DNA of 64,000 nt from Didymella arachidicola (GCA_016630955.3 CM049987.1:186001-250000); one strand, 5' to 3'; shown: positions 43,756-54,640, counted from the stretch's first letter. Numbers and translations: made by a program. Notes: generated from the letters alone by a model not told the origin.

Positions 43756-46700
43756 TCAATCCGGCAGATTTCCCTCAGGTGCCAGCAAGAACGGATGCTC
43801 TGACAGATTCAGCCAAAACTCGGGGTCAAAATCTTGCAGTCCTTGTGTATTCCAAGTAATGGGCTCTTCTTCGCTAGATCGAAGCGCATGTTGTCCTGCA
43901 GTTTCAACTGCTGTCGAGATGTTTGTTTGAGATGTGAACCTGTTGGTGATTAGACGATCAAGAAGGTTCTTCATAGTACGAGCAGCAGCGAAGAGCAGCG
44001 CATAGTTCGGATCCTCCGGCTGCAGCAAAGCGCCTGTCTCAATCTCAGCAACTAGCACGCTGAGATCACGAATGGATCTGGACGGCGTTGCATGCGGTGC
44101 TGCACGGTCGAGTGTATTGTAAAGAAGTGACAAGCAAAGAACGCCTGCCGCTGCAAGTCCGTAGTAAGCAACCTTTATACTTTCAGCCTTTTCAACATGG
44201 AGATAGTGTAGATACGATTGTCCAAGTGGTGCCAGCTACTGAAAAGCTTTGTTCATCACTCGACACAAAGTCACTGATACAAAAAGACGCACCAGTACTC
44301 ACCTTCCAGACGAGTGACGTCCCAGAATTCGCCAGGCGCTGCTTCAGAACAATGGCCTCTACGACTAAACTAAGCATGTCTGCTGATGTTCGTAGTAGCT
44401 CGACTCCAGGGTTTGACACTCGCGGCGTTATGGTAAGCTCCAAAAGGAACTTAACGTGCGCAAAGTTCAGCTTCGTGCTGACGAGGAAGTCGATCTCAAC
44501 GTGACGTTGATTGTAGGAAGATAATGGCTTATCGAGTCTCAGGGCGTTGGGGATAGCCGCCCACGCTACTTCCATACTGTGCCTTATGTGACTTAACGCC
44601 AACTACCACCGGATGGCGCACCCCACCGGAATGGCGCACCTTGCCAAGACCACACCTCTTTTGACCACCACCAACGATGTCGCAACAAATTGATCTTGAA
44701 TTACTTTCTCGTGAAGATAGAATTAAGCTTGCTATTAGAGCTATTAATTCTAATGCGAACCTAAGCCAGCGACGCGCTGCTGCTGTCTACAACGTGCCTG
44801 AAAGTACTCTTCGAAGGCAACGCGCCAAACCAGCTTCTCAACGCGTTATCTACCCCAATTGCTCTCGGCTTACAAAGCAAGAAGAGGAGGTGCTTGTTCA
44901 ACATATAAGAAAGCTTGACGCGCGAGGATTTGCTCCTACGCTTACTTATGTGCGAGAGATGGCTGATCAACTGTTGGCTGCTCGCGATGGGGGCAAGGTT
45001 GGAGAAAACTGGACCTACAGGTTTATCCAGCGGAAACCTGAGGTTAGGTCTCAGGTTTCTAGACTGAGAGATTACCGGAGAGTTCTGTGCAGCGATACAG
45101 CAATTATCAGTCCCTGGTTCGACCTTATACGCAACGTTAAAGCCAAGTACGGCATCCTGGACCAAGATACCTACAACTTTGACGAGACTGGCTTCCAGAT
45201 AGGCGTTGGAGGGTCAGTTAAGGTAGTGACTGCGTCTGAGAGACGTCGTGCACCACTCAGCCTTCAGCCTGGCGATCGTGAGTGGATAACTTTGATTGCT
45301 TGTATCAACGCGATGGGCTGGTCTGTCCCACCCTTCTTCATCCTCAAAGCAAAGCACCACGACAAGGCCTGGTACGTTAACAACCCAAAAGATTGGAGGA
45401 TTGGGGTTAGCAAGAATGGCTGGACTACTAATGAGCTTGGCCTTGCCTGGCTAAAGCACTTTATCCAGCACACAGAGGCTGCTACTGTAGGTAGCCATCG
45501 GCTGCTGATTATCGATGGCCACGAGAGTCACAAGTCGCTCGAATTCCAGAATCTCTGCGAGGAAAGCAAGATTATTGCCCTCTGTATGCCTCCGCACGCC
45601 TCTCACATCCTGCAGCCACTTGACGTTGGGTGCTTTGCCCCGCTGAAGCAGGCGTACAAGAAGGAGATCAAAAGCTTGGCAGACAGTTACATTACCCACG
45701 TGGACAAAAAGGCCTTCTTAGCAACGTTTCAACCAGTATACAACAAGGCAATCTCAAAGAGCAACATCTTATCAAGCTTTAGAGCAACTGGCTTGGTCCC
45801 ACTTGACCCAGAGGCGGTGCTGTCAAGGCTTGAAGTTAAGCCTCGTACGCCAACACCGCCTCTGCCTGGGCCTACCAACTGGCAACCTAAAACACCAACC
45901 AACGCGATTGAAATTGATAGCCAAACAACTCTTATTATTAAGAGGATAAGAGAACATAGGAGTTCCTCTCCTGACTCAATTATTGAGATGGTCCTACAGG
46001 TTAAAAGGGGGTCTGCAAAGAGGGACTATTCGCACACGCTACTTGAGGCAAGGATAGCCCAGCTTGAACAGGCAAACAAGGCTGCTTCTGAGCGTAAGAG
46101 GCGTAAAAAGAAGCGGATTCAGGAAGGCGGGACTCTCTCGCAGGCAGAGGCAGAGGAAATACTAAAGGAGAAAGACGCTAAGGCTGAGACTAAGGGAGAA
46201 GGTGCGCAGGTAGGTAGCAGTAGTAAAGTTAAACGGTGCTGTACAACATGCGGCAGGATAGGGCATAATAAGCGCACTTGCCAGCAAGATGTAATAGAGA
46301 TAGAGGATTAATTTAAGCTATTGTACGTTTAAATTTCTTGTTGTGGTGCTGAAATATTGAGGTGTAAAGATAAATTTGCTACAGGGTGCGCCATTCCGGT
46401 GGGGTGCGCCATCCGGTGGTGGTTGGCGTTACTTCATGTTAGACAAATGTATTTCAGAGAGGACGGTGATGCGTACGCTGCTCTCTGTGTCCTGATCTCT
46501 TGATCTTCTCTCTGCAAATCTAACACATCTTCTTTAAGCGAGGCGCATATGCCGTGCATTCGAGTATCTGCACGATAGGTAAACCGTTCATCTGGCTCCC
46601 ACATCTCTGGCAGATCTGCTGTCGGGCAGTACCGTTTTAGCATGCGTGGAGGACGGCCAAGAAAGATGGAGCAGTTTTTATCCGCAGAGTATGTTCGACT

Positions 46701-47996
46701 GTAGGCCACGAACCGAAGCTCTCGCAGGAATGGGGGTGTGATTGAAGGGTGGCCCAGCTGCTCATGATATCCCAGAGCAAAGAGGGAACTAACGACGTCT
46801 CCCAGCTTGCGCCATGAATGGTAGCCTATAAAGTCAGAGGTTTGTACGAGCATTGAAATAGAAGCGGACCCTGTCAGGTGTCACAACGCGGCGCACGCAG
46901 TCGTCCGGCCTCTCGCCGGCGGCCCTGGTCTCTTTGAAGATCGTCATGATGCTTGCTTGAGTGGTAAAATAGCAAGGAACAGAGGTAACAGGATCTGAAA
47001 CATATGGCGAATGGTAAAAAAGGGGAGGTATCACTTACTCTGGTCGCCGTCTACTAGCGAATGTAGAATGAAGTTTTCGTACTGAAGTATGAGTTGCAAG
47101 TCGTTGAGGCAGTCTAAAGAGAGAGCAATATCGAGGCAAGTGTCAGAAAATCGCATCGTCAGCCTGCGCAGAGCGCGTCGCTCCTGCTCTGAGTTGTAGA
47201 GACCATCAAACTGGGCGATGTCGATTGTCGCGCGTGAGACGGCAGTGAAGAACACACCAAGCGTCTCCCAGCGCGCACGTTTTCTGCAAAACAATTCGCA
47301 AAAGGTCTCAATAGTGTCTTCGATGCGTGCTTTCAGTGGTTTGCAAGTCTGGGCGAAGAGCTGTTTTGATGTTTGCAATGTGGATTGGCGCATTTCGAAA
47401 GGCCTTGAGGGCTCGCCATCATCGCAATCACTGACCGTGCTGCAAGCTGTAGCCGTGCACGATAACGTGAACGGCTCAGCGAGAGGTAGATTGATCCCTC
47501 TGCTTGCCCAGGTTTCGGTAAGAGACTTCCATGTTATTAGCTGCGCTGACTTGCATATCTGATTGAGGAATGCGGTGCCTTGTTCGACCTTGTCTTCAGT
47601 CACGGCGCATTCAGATGCAATAGAGCGCTCAGCTGTCTCTTCTTGAAAGGCATTCGGCACTCGATGCTGATCGTTGCTGCTGAGATGGTCGAAAAAGGTT
47701 GTATGGCTCGAAGGACCAAGATATCCGGGGTTCGGATAACGCCTTGACTTTCTTGAGACATCGTCTAATACGGTGAAGGTATTCAGGCTCAAAGGCAGGC
47801 TTTGCGGTGCTGTGCGGGTGTCGTCAAGCGGCGCTTGCGCTTTCCTTTTCTTGAACGGTCGATTTCGATAGACACACTCGTCGGGCATCTCTCGGAGGCT
47901 GCACCGGGAGCATACGGGCTTCTCGTGACTGCATGAAAGCTTTGACAGTCGACAAGGGTCGCACCTATCCTCATCAACATTGTTCACCGCGGTCAA
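43756..47996 (-). CDS. Zn2Cys6 transcription factor with a transposon in its third intron
   Basis: Four exons: 47996-47039, 46825-46477, 44576-44303 and 44235-43756, summing to 687 codons with every phase agreeing. Introns are 213 nt, then one of 64 nt that now holds a 1,834-bp Fot1-like element plus a TA duplication, then 67 nt. The zinc cluster is at the N-terminus: RCDPCRLSKLSCSHEKPVC then SRCSLREMPDEC, followed by a basic linker (NRPFKKRKAQ). The fungal-specific domain shows the SWRKLGDVVSSLFALGYHE block and MEVAWAAIPNALRLDKPL. The true start is unresolved: the open frame begins with TTG at 47996 and no in-frame ATG precedes the first cysteine, so a small upstream exon is likely. It is divergent from the pyruvate-decarboxylase-like gene and may regulate it (inference). 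Confidence 0.78.
44596..44640 (+). repeat. Left terminal inverted repeat of element 1
   Basis: 45 bases beginning ACGCCAAC. Contains two near-identical direct copies of CCGGA(A)TGGCGCACC separated by three bases, candidate transposase-binding sites. Pairs with 46385-46429. Confidence 0.92.
44677..46311 (+). CDS. Pogo/Fot1-type DDE transposase of element 1
   Basis: 544 residues. N-terminal helix-turn-helix (NANLSQRRAAAVYNVPESTL) then a CENP-B/Tc5-type second helix-turn-helix (EEEVLVQHIRKLDARGF to NWTYRFIQRKP). The catalytic core has Asp in TYNFDETGF, Asp in LLIIDGHESH and Asp in LQPLDVGCF; the last two are separated by 35 residues, i.e. DD35D. The C-terminus has a zinc knuckle, CCTTCGRIGHNKRTC, spacing C-x2-C-x4-H-x4-C. 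No stop or frameshift. It is expected to cut and join at TA sites in the nucleus. Confidence 0.95.
   Translation: MSQQIDLELLSREDRIKLAIRAINSNANLSQRRAAAVYNVPESTLRRQRAKPASQRVIYPNCSRLTKQEEEVLVQHIRKLDARGFAPTLTYVREMADQLLAARDGGKVGENWTYRFIQRKPEVRSQVSRLRDYRRVLCSDTAIISPWFDLIRNVKAKYGILDQDTYNFDETGFQIGVGGSVKVVTASERRRAPLSLQPGDREWITLIACINAMGWSVPPFFILKAKHHDKAWYVNNPKDWRIGVSKNGWTTNELGLAWLKHFIQHTEAATVGSHRLLIIDGHESHKSLEFQNLCEESKIIALCMPPHASHILQPLDVGCFAPLKQAYKKEIKSLADSYITHVDKKAFLATFQPVYNKAISKSNILSSFRATGLVPLDPEAVLSRLEVKPRTPTPPLPGPTNWQPKTPTNAIEIDSQTTLIIKRIREHRSSSPDSIIEMVLQVKRGSAKRDYSHTLLEARIAQLEQANKAASERKRRKKKRIQEGGTLSQAEAEEILKEKDAKAETKGEGAQVGSSSKVKRCCTTCGRIGHNKRTCQQDVIEIED
46385..46429 (-). repeat. Right terminal inverted repeat of element 1
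   Basis: Reverse complement of the left repeat with one mismatch (C for T at the tenth base). Followed by the target TA. Confidence 0.92.
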
Positions 47997-48384
47997 CCCT
48001 GAGGTGAGACCTACGCAGGCAGTCGTACGCGCGACATTGCTATGAGTACGACAGCGCGTTCTCGAAGGACTTAGGGACTAAGCCGCGTTCAAAGACGTAG
48101 TAGAAACCAACGCGCGTGGTTGAGTGATTCCGATAACGAAATCTCCCGTTGTGACGACCACTGATGCAAACAGTGTTCAGGTGGAGAGAAGTGCGGCTTT
48201 GCCGAAAGGAGAGATCACGGAGTGTTGGTTCGGCGTGTTCGCAGGGCGTGCTTGCTGTGCCGCCAAAAAGCGCGCAATCGAGTCTGACCCGCAAGCGCCA
48301 GATACGCCGATGCACCACGTGCTTTCCACATAAATGTCAAAGACAACCTCACCTCTCAGACGCCAAAACGCGACCTATATTGAG
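47997..48384. promoter_or_regulatory. Divergent region between regulator and decarboxylase genes
   Basis: About 390 bases holding both promoters. CGG-N5-CCG at 48194-48204 is an inverted half-site pair of the kind bound by Zn2Cys6 dimers, so autoregulation and control of the decarboxylase are possible. This is a single short match and therefore weak evidence. Confidence 0.35.
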
Positions 48385-50218
48385 ATGTCTGACACGATCA
48401 AGCTTGCAGAGTATTTGTTCACTCGTGTGAAGCAGCTCGGTGCTGACGCTATTCATGGAGTGCCTGGTATGACATCCTATCGTTCACTATCCGGGCCGAA
48501 TCGATCTAATTGGCTAAACAGGTGATTTTAACCTCGACCTGCTTGACTATGTCGAGCCTTCAGGCCTGCTGTGGGTGGGCAATGCGAACGAGTTGAATGC
48601 TGGTTATGCAGCAGACGGCTACAGCAGGATCTGCGGCATCGGCGCGATTGTCACCACTTTTGGAGTCGGAGAACTTTCAGCAATCAACGCCATCGCAGGC
48701 GCCTATGCTGAAAGAGCACCGGTTGTGCACATTGTCGGGACACCGAACCGAGCAACACAAGACGGACAAGTGCGTGTTCATCACACCTTCAACGATGGGA
48801 ATTTCCGGCGCTTCAGCCAAATGCACGCGCACGTCACAGTGGCTCAAACAAGCTTGCGAGATTCACTTACTGCGCCGCAGGAGATCGACCGGGTATTGCA
48901 GCAGTGCTTAGTACACAGCAGACCTGTTTACATTGAGGTCCCGGTCGACATGGTAGATGTGCCTGTGCGATCAGCGAGCCTTAAGGAACCCATTACGATG
49001 CCCGAGCCATTTGAGACCCCAGTAGTCAGCAATGCTATCAGCCTAGTTCTCGAAAAGCTTTACGCAGCTCAGCGGCCTGTTATACTGTTTGATGGCGAAT
49101 GCAGAGCGCTCAAAATTTCCGAGGATGTGCAATCGATCATCAAAACCACTAGACTGCCTGCATGGACAACGTCTTACGGACGTGGCTTGATTGACGAAAG
49201 CATCCCCAACTTCCAAGGCGTGTTCAAGGGGTCTTTCGACGATCAACCAGGACAAGACTTCTTCCAAAAAGCAGACCTGGTCTTGATCTTTGGTCCACAC
49301 TTCAGCACAACAAATTCCTACGCCTTGACCGCAAGGCCCAAGTCGGACATCAGCATCATTTTCTCAGACACTGAAATTACGATTGGCAGCAAGGTGTTTC
49401 GCGATGTCTCAGTGCGCCTCGGCATCTCCAAATTTCGTGCGCAACTCGATACAACCAAGCTTGCGCAGTACTCCACATCAGATCTGCAGACCTTGCCATG
49501 GCAGCAGACGAAATCCACATCTTTCTCGGACGTACCTAAAGATGGGAAAATCTCACACTCGAAGCTGTGGGACCTTTTTACCCCTTTCATTCAGCCCGGA
49601 GACATCGTAATGGGCGAGACTGGCACATCTGGCTATGGCGTACGTGAGATGCGAACACCACGCAACGTCCGTGTCTTCGCACCCGTCACGTGGCTGTCAA
49701 TCGGGTACATGCTTCCTGCCGCACAGGGCGCCGCACTGGCTCAAAGACATATACAAGAAAAGGCACAATCCAACGGCAACGGCAATGGTGGAACCAAGAG
49801 CGGTCGCACGATATTGTTCATTGGCGATGGCAGTCTACAAATGACGGTACAAGAAATCTCAACCATAATACGGCATAACCTCGACGTAATCATTATAGTC
49901 CTGAACAACGATGGATACACGATTGAGAGGGCTATCCACGGGCTGAAAGAGAACTACAATGACGTCGCAGCATGGCGATACCTGGGAGCACCGAGTTTTT
50001 TTGGCGCGAAGGAGGGCACGTACACAGCGTCAGCAAACACGTGGGGCGAGCTCGAGACGGTGCTGGCAAGCGAGGAGTTGTCAGATGGGAAAGGACTGCG
50101 GATGGTCGAGCTGTTCCTTGATCGTGAGGACGTACCAAAAGGTCCGCTAGCGATGCTGATGGGCAAGGAGCAGAAGCGGGTAGAAGGACTGAAGACGAAG
50201 CCGTTTACGATACCATAG
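48385..50218 (+). CDS. Pyruvate decarboxylase-like ThDP enzyme
   Basis: Two exons, 48385-48466 and 48522-50218, 55-nt intron, 592 residues. ThDP-dependent 2-oxo-acid decarboxylase. Visible are HGVPGDFNLDLLDYV with Asp29, Glu51 in ANELNAGYAADGYSR, the His pair in RVHHTFNDGNF, the middle domain RPVILFDGECRAL, and the ThDP/Mg motif GDGSLQMTVQEIS...LNNDGYTIE with Glu in TIERAIHG. Ordinary PDC has HHTLGNGD at the His site; here HHTFNDGN differs, so the substrate might be an aromatic or branched 2-oxo acid (for example phenylpyruvate or indolepyruvate; inference). An in-frame ATG at 48334 would add 17 residues. It is convergent with the MFS gene at 50259, stops 40 bases apart. Confidence 0.88.
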
Positions 50219-50258
50219 ATTCGAGCAGCAGAATTGCCGCCAAGACAACGACAGTACG

Positions 50259-52110
50259 CTATAAAGGCCGAAGTGCCCCAGCTCGCTCATGAGCCCATTT
50301 ACCGTAGATGACTTGGCGTGCGCTCTTGCCTTTGAAAGCAATGGGGACTGCAATCAGTCCAGCAACGATCTGCAGCACTGCCAGCTCAATACCAACGAGC
50401 TTGTACCCATGCGCACTAACCCAAGGGACTATGCCAAAGCTGATTATGAAGCTGAAGATGTAGCATCCACCTGCCAAAACGCTGATGGCCGGAGCAGCCC
50501 ATCGTGGGAAAGCCTCTGTGACCCACATCGTATTGCTGATCGAGAGCGTCGTCCAAGAGATCCCATTAAGGCCATAAGCGAGAGAGTAGAAAGCAAAGTG
50601 AAGCTTACGCTGCACAGCAAAGCCATAAAGGAATGTGCTCAACGCGCCAGTGATGACGGGCAGCATATATCCCACAAGAAAATGCTCGGCCTCGCGAACT
50701 CCGCGGTTACGTCGCGCAAGACGATTAATGATTTTGCAAACCAGAATGCCACCAAGAGGAAAGGCTAACAGTGCGCCGAGGCCGCAGCAGATGTTGACGT
50801 TCATTATCAATGCTGTGGGCAGACTATATGGCGGCGAGCGTAGGATCTGGGTGTATGTCGCCCCAATGAAGAGCATGCCGGCGAAATTAACGGATGAAGC
50901 GATGAAGACCCAGAATATGAGGGGGTTGATGACGCAGAACGCCATTTGGTAGTAACAGTGACCGACGGCTGTCCATGATGCGAATGGTGACCGGGCCAGG
51001 CCGAGGCGGTCCCGCAAACCATTGAAGCCTGTTCGCTGGCTGGTGGGAACGTCTGGTAGATCGCGGTAGATGTCTGAGTCTGCGTCGTTATCTTTGTAAA
51101 CTGTGAGCTTCTCGGTGGCGCTTTGGAGCAGGATAAGCCCATCAAAAGCTACAGTCGGTCGCTTGAAGTAGGTCTCTGGGTAGAGAAGGAAAACCATAAC
51201 AAAAGAGATGGCCATAGGGATAGACCAATAGTGGTAATATTTGCGCCAGTCGTCGCCTTGGTCGGACAGGTAGGGGGTGATGGCAAGTGAGCTGGTACCA
51301 ACGAATCCAGCTAGTGACCAAAGCAGAGCCACTGCCTTGGGTCGCTGGTGTATGAAAGTCATGTCGATCATCATGAGGAGAGCCTAATGGGTCAGTACAT
51401 GCTCTTTCCCAAGAGCTGTCGACGTTGCATACCAGAGTCAAAGAGAGTCCTTCGCCTAAGCCAAGAACGCAGAAACACGCGAGCAACTGGTAGAAATTTG
51501 TCGTATACCCAGCACCAACGGTCACAAGCAGCATGATCAGTGCCGCAATAAGAAAGACCGGGCGCCTTCCCGTTCCAAGAGAAAGGGGTACCCATAGCAA
51601 TGCACCAAAGCCCATAAACAATGTGGGAGCAGAGACAAGCGTCTCAATAGTCCATGGATGAGTGTCCTATTGGCTTTGTCAGTCAACAGGCTACCGCATT
51701 GTGCTACTTGTACGTACCTGACCTTCGAATTCCTTCAGTATGCCGTTAAAGACCAGACTCGCTGTTTGAACAACAGTAAGTGACACGATAGAGTAGAACG
51801 CAACCGCAATAATGGCGCCTGTCGTCTTCCATCGTCCCCAGTTCAATGGGTCTGTCGGACTATTGGAAGGTACAGGCAGATTCAGAGTCTTGCCCGACGA
51901 AGTCACGAGGAAGATGCTGCCGGACAGATCGTATGACTCGTGTCTGCGCCGAATAGCCTCAGTACTGCAATGAGAGGCCGAGCTTGCAACTGGTGTGCAG
52001 TCATCATCGCGGTCATCCACAGAGAGCACAAGGCTGGGTTTGCGAAGTGGTTGAGCAAGTGGTGGTGAAGCCAGCTCACCCTCAGGATAGAAATTCGATA
52101 TGGAGAGCAT
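50259..52110 (-). CDS. MFS transporter, DHA-like
   Basis: Three exons, 52110-51718, 51666-51433 and 51383-50259, introns 51 and 49 nt, phase 0; 583 residues, about 12 spans. The DPLNWGRWKTTG motif before span 1, LGTGRRPVFLIAAL in loop 2-3 and LACFCVLGLGEGLSLTL are typical of the fungal drug/metabolite-export families; YPETYF after span 6 also fits. A long cytosolic N-terminus of about 100 residues and a long central loop are present. Substrate unknown; with the decarboxylase and tyrosinase genes it might export an aromatic product (inference). An AT-rich transposon island begins about 270 bases upstream, so its promoter may be affected. Confidence 0.87.
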
Positions 52111-52637
52111 GCCTTGGAAAAGTACACAATGAAGCAGAATTAGGAAGCAATAACAAAGAATGACAAGTAATCCCCAATCCACATAGCAAATTGCGGGTGA
52201 TCCTGATGCTCAGTGGCGTACTCGAAGCGTCTTCTTAACATAAAGACTATGAGGTCCATGTGTTCGTCCGTGGTTTGCAGCTGTTGATCGAGATAATAAA
52301 GCCCCGCCATAATTTCTCCATCAAGCAGGCAGAGAACCAAAGCGCATGTAAGCTCGCCCATATACTTTCCGGCCACATATAGTTTCTAGTTACTGCCCTA
52401 CTAAAATTATCCCTGCATATAGCTATGCACCTCCTCTATTACTATATAGAATTACTTAAAGTTTAAAATATAGTATCTTTATAAGTACTTCTATATAAAA
52501 ATTTATTGATAGTAAGATAATTTACTATAGAACTAGAGATATACTAGTCTAAACCTTCTTTATACTAAAATAGACTTTTTTAATATTCTTATTAATAGTA
52601 ATATTACTAAGCTATAAAGTAGTACTTATAAAGATAG
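52111..52637. other. Upstream region of the MFS gene running into the AT-rich island
   Basis: 52111-52380 is of ordinary composition with a short minus-strand open frame (52140-52376) that has no family. From 52381 the DNA becomes strongly AT-rich with words such as TATATA and ACTAAAAT. Confidence 0.5.
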
Positions 52638-52639
52638 TA

Positions 52640-52708
52640 ACGTACATGTACAACGAGCGGACCGGTCAACGAGCGGGCCACTTTTGCCAAGACCACACCA
52701 AAACTCCC
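52640..52708. repeat. Left terminal inverted repeat of element 2
   Basis: 69 bases beginning ACGTACATGTAC, containing two direct copies of AACGAGCGG seven bases apart, then GCCACTTTTGCCAAGACCAC. Identical to the complement of 54435-54503. Confidence 0.92.
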
Positions 52709-52770
52709 CCTATTATGGCCCAAAACACTACAAACTGGCGCTGCATAAGGCAAAACAAGCTGTAATATTA

Positions 52771-54423
52771 CTAAGAGACCTCTTCTACAGCATTCTTGCA
52801 CGTTCGCGCGTTGTGCCCACTCTCTCCGCACCGTCCACAGCGTCGTTGGGATGGTTCACCTCCTTCAGCCCGAACCTGCTTCTTTGCCTTCTTACCATCA
52901 CTACGCGCGCTAAACTCCTGCAGAGCAGCTATCCGCTGGCCCTCTTCAACCGCAAGGCTTCCCTTAGCTTGAATACGCTTTCTTTTGTGCGATTTACGTC
53001 GCGTGGCGGCCTTATTAGCCGCTCGAAGCTCAGTAATCTCCTGTTGTGCCAAAACCAGCTTGTGCGCAATAATTGCTGCCCCCTTTGAGACCTTCTCAAA
53101 CGCTTCAACTATAGAGGTTGGTGAGCTATTAACATGCGTCTGAATCCTCTTCTTCACAAGCGTTGATTGCGACCCAAATTCCAGGGTATTGCTTGGGGTT
53201 TGCGACTGCCAGAGCGGGCTGTTTTGGGGGAGTGGTGGCGATGGGGTGCGCAGCTTCACATCCAGGGCCAATATGACGCGATCTGGGGCAAAGGGAGCCA
53301 ATCCGGCCCCTCGGAACCCTCCTTGAATGTTGCTAGGGGTAATAGCTTTCTTGTGAGCCGCTACAAAGCATGGGAGGAACTCCTGCTTTGTAATGTGGTT
53401 GATCCGGTTGCGCATAAGCTCATTAACCTCAACCCCGTACGCCTTCTTCAGAGGGCCAAAACAACCCACATCAAGTGGCTGAAGGAGGTGCGATGAGTGC
53501 GGAGGCATGCATAGGATCACAATCTTCTGATCCTTGCAGTATTGCGTGAATTCTGGAGTGTTGTGGCTCCCATGACCGTCAATAATCAGCAACCGGTGGC
53601 TGCCAACAGTGCGCGCCTTTGTATACCTGTCAAAGTGCTTCAACCAGTCAAAACCAAGCTCATTGGTAGTCCAGCCGTTCTCAGAGATGGCAATACTCCA
53701 ATCTTGGGGCAGGTTGTTGTCCTTGTACCAGCTGGACTGGTGTTGGCGGGCTTTGAAGATGATGTAGGGTGGAATAGCCCATCCTGTGGCATTAATGCCC
53801 TCAATGACTGTTACCCACTCCCGGTTGCCTGGCTGGACCTGCTTTGCTCGTCCTAGTTTCTCTGCATCTGTTACAACAACTCCGGTGGATATCTGGCCCA
53901 TCATGAAGCCTGTCTCGTCAAAGTTGTACGTGTCGTTGTCCTGGATGCCATACTTGACTTTGGTAGTAGCTACAAGGTTGAACCAGCCCTGTATAACCTC
54001 AGGGTCCTCGCAGAGGGCTCGCTTGTAGTCATACTTGCGATTAAAAACTGTTTTGAGCTCCTCCTGACGCGAAACAAACCTGCTGGCCCACCTTGGGCCA
54101 ACAGGGGCCAAACTGCGCTCTTTCAGCAGAGAATTGGCCATATCAGCCACAAATTCAAGCCGGGGGGACTCTCCTCGCGTAACCAGCTCAAGTATGCGCA
54201 TAACAATCACCTGCTCCTCAGCGCTGGTTAGATTCCGTAAGTTGGCCATAATATTAACGCGTGAAGGTCGTCCAGCGCGTCGTTGGTGTAGTGTAGTTCG
54301 AGAGACGCTGTAGATAGCTGCAGCGCGTCGCTCTGAGAGATTCGCGTCTTGTTTGAGAGCTTGGAGCGCAAGCTGTATCTGACGCTCGTTTGACGCGTTA
54401 AACTGTACTTGTTGTGGAGGCAT
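52771..54423 (-). CDS. Pogo/Fot1-type DDE transposase of element 2
   Basis: 550 residues from the ATG at 54423. Same layout as the other two: HTH (DANLSERRAAAIYSVSRTTL), CENP-B-like HTH (EEQVIVMRILELVTRG to WASRFVSRQEE), catalytic Asp in TYNFDETGFMMG, LLIIDGHGSH and LQPLDVGCF (DD35D), a nuclear-signal-like KSHKRKRIQ, and a C-terminal zinc knuckle CGRCGESGHNARTC. No disruption. Clearly closer to element 3 than to element 1 (shared CEDPEVIQGWFNLVA-type segments). Confidence 0.95.
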   Translation of the reverse strand: MPPQQVQFNASNERQIQLALQALKQDANLSERRAAAIYSVSRTTLHQRRAGRPSRVNIMANLRNLTSAEEQVIVMRILELVTRGESPRLEFVADMANSLLKERSLAPVGPRWASRFVSRQEELKTVFNRKYDYKRALCEDPEVIQGWFNLVATTKVKYGIQDNDTYNFDETGFMMGQISTGVVVTDAEKLGRAKQVQPGNREWVTVIEGINATGWAIPPYIIFKARQHQSSWYKDNNLPQDWSIAISENGWTTNELGFDWLKHFDRYTKARTVGSHRLLIIDGHGSHNTPEFTQYCKDQKIVILCMPPHSSHLLQPLDVGCFGPLKKAYGVEVNELMRNRINHITKQEFLPCFVAAHKKAITPSNIQGGFRGAGLAPFAPDRVILALDVKLRTPSPPLPQNSPLWQSQTPSNTLEFGSQSTLVKKRIQTHVNSSPTSIVEAFEKVSKGAAIIAHKLVLAQQEITELRAANKAATRRKSHKRKRIQAKGSLAVEEGQRIAALQEFSARSDGKKAKKQVRAEGGEPSQRRCGRCGESGHNARTCKNAVEEVS

Positions 54424-54434
54424 TAGTGTAGGGA

Positions 54435-54503
54435 GGGAGTTTTGGTGTGGTCTTGGCAAAAGTGGCCCGCTCGTTGACCGGTCCGCTCGTTGTACATGTA
54501 CGT
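54435..54503. repeat. Right terminal inverted repeat of element 2
   Basis: Perfect reverse complement of 52640-52708; ends with ACGT before the target TA. Confidence 0.92.
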
Positions 54504-54640
54504 TATTATATACTAAAAAAACTTTTTTAAAATTACCTATTATTAGAATTATTTTAATTATATAGTAAGATAATAGTATGCTTATACTATATTATCTTTA
54601 TAACTATAAATAACTTTACTATTTAGTAATTTAATCTTCT

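Larger units (their letters stand above)
44596..46429 (+). mobile_element. Fot1/pogo-like DNA transposon, complete (element 1)
   Basis: 1,834 bp, Tc1/mariner superfamily. It is flanked by the TA duplication (44594-44595 and 46430-46431) and has 45-bp terminal inverted repeats with one mismatch. A full-length transposase reads on the plus strand. It lies within an intron of the minus-strand regulator gene, between that intron's branch site and acceptor. Intact ends, ORF and duplication suggest a recent insertion and a possibly autonomous copy. Confidence 0.95.
52640..54503 (-). mobile_element. Fot1/pogo-like DNA transposon, complete (element 2)
   Basis: 1,864 bp flanked by TA (52638-52639 and 54504-54505), with 69-bp terminal inverted repeats that are identical. 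The transposase reads on the minus strand without a break. Identical ends and an intact ORF point to recent arrival. Confidence 0.95.

Noticed and set aside
46431..46476. Reading the regulator as truncated by the TGA at 46434-46436 just before the transposon
   Set aside because: That stop lies inside the intron defined by GTACGC at 46476, so it is not part of the coding sequence.
52140..52376. Short minus-strand open frame upstream of the MFS gene as a separate gene or extra exon
   Set aside because: Starts with GTG, has no family, and cannot be joined in phase to the MFS N-terminus by good splice signals.
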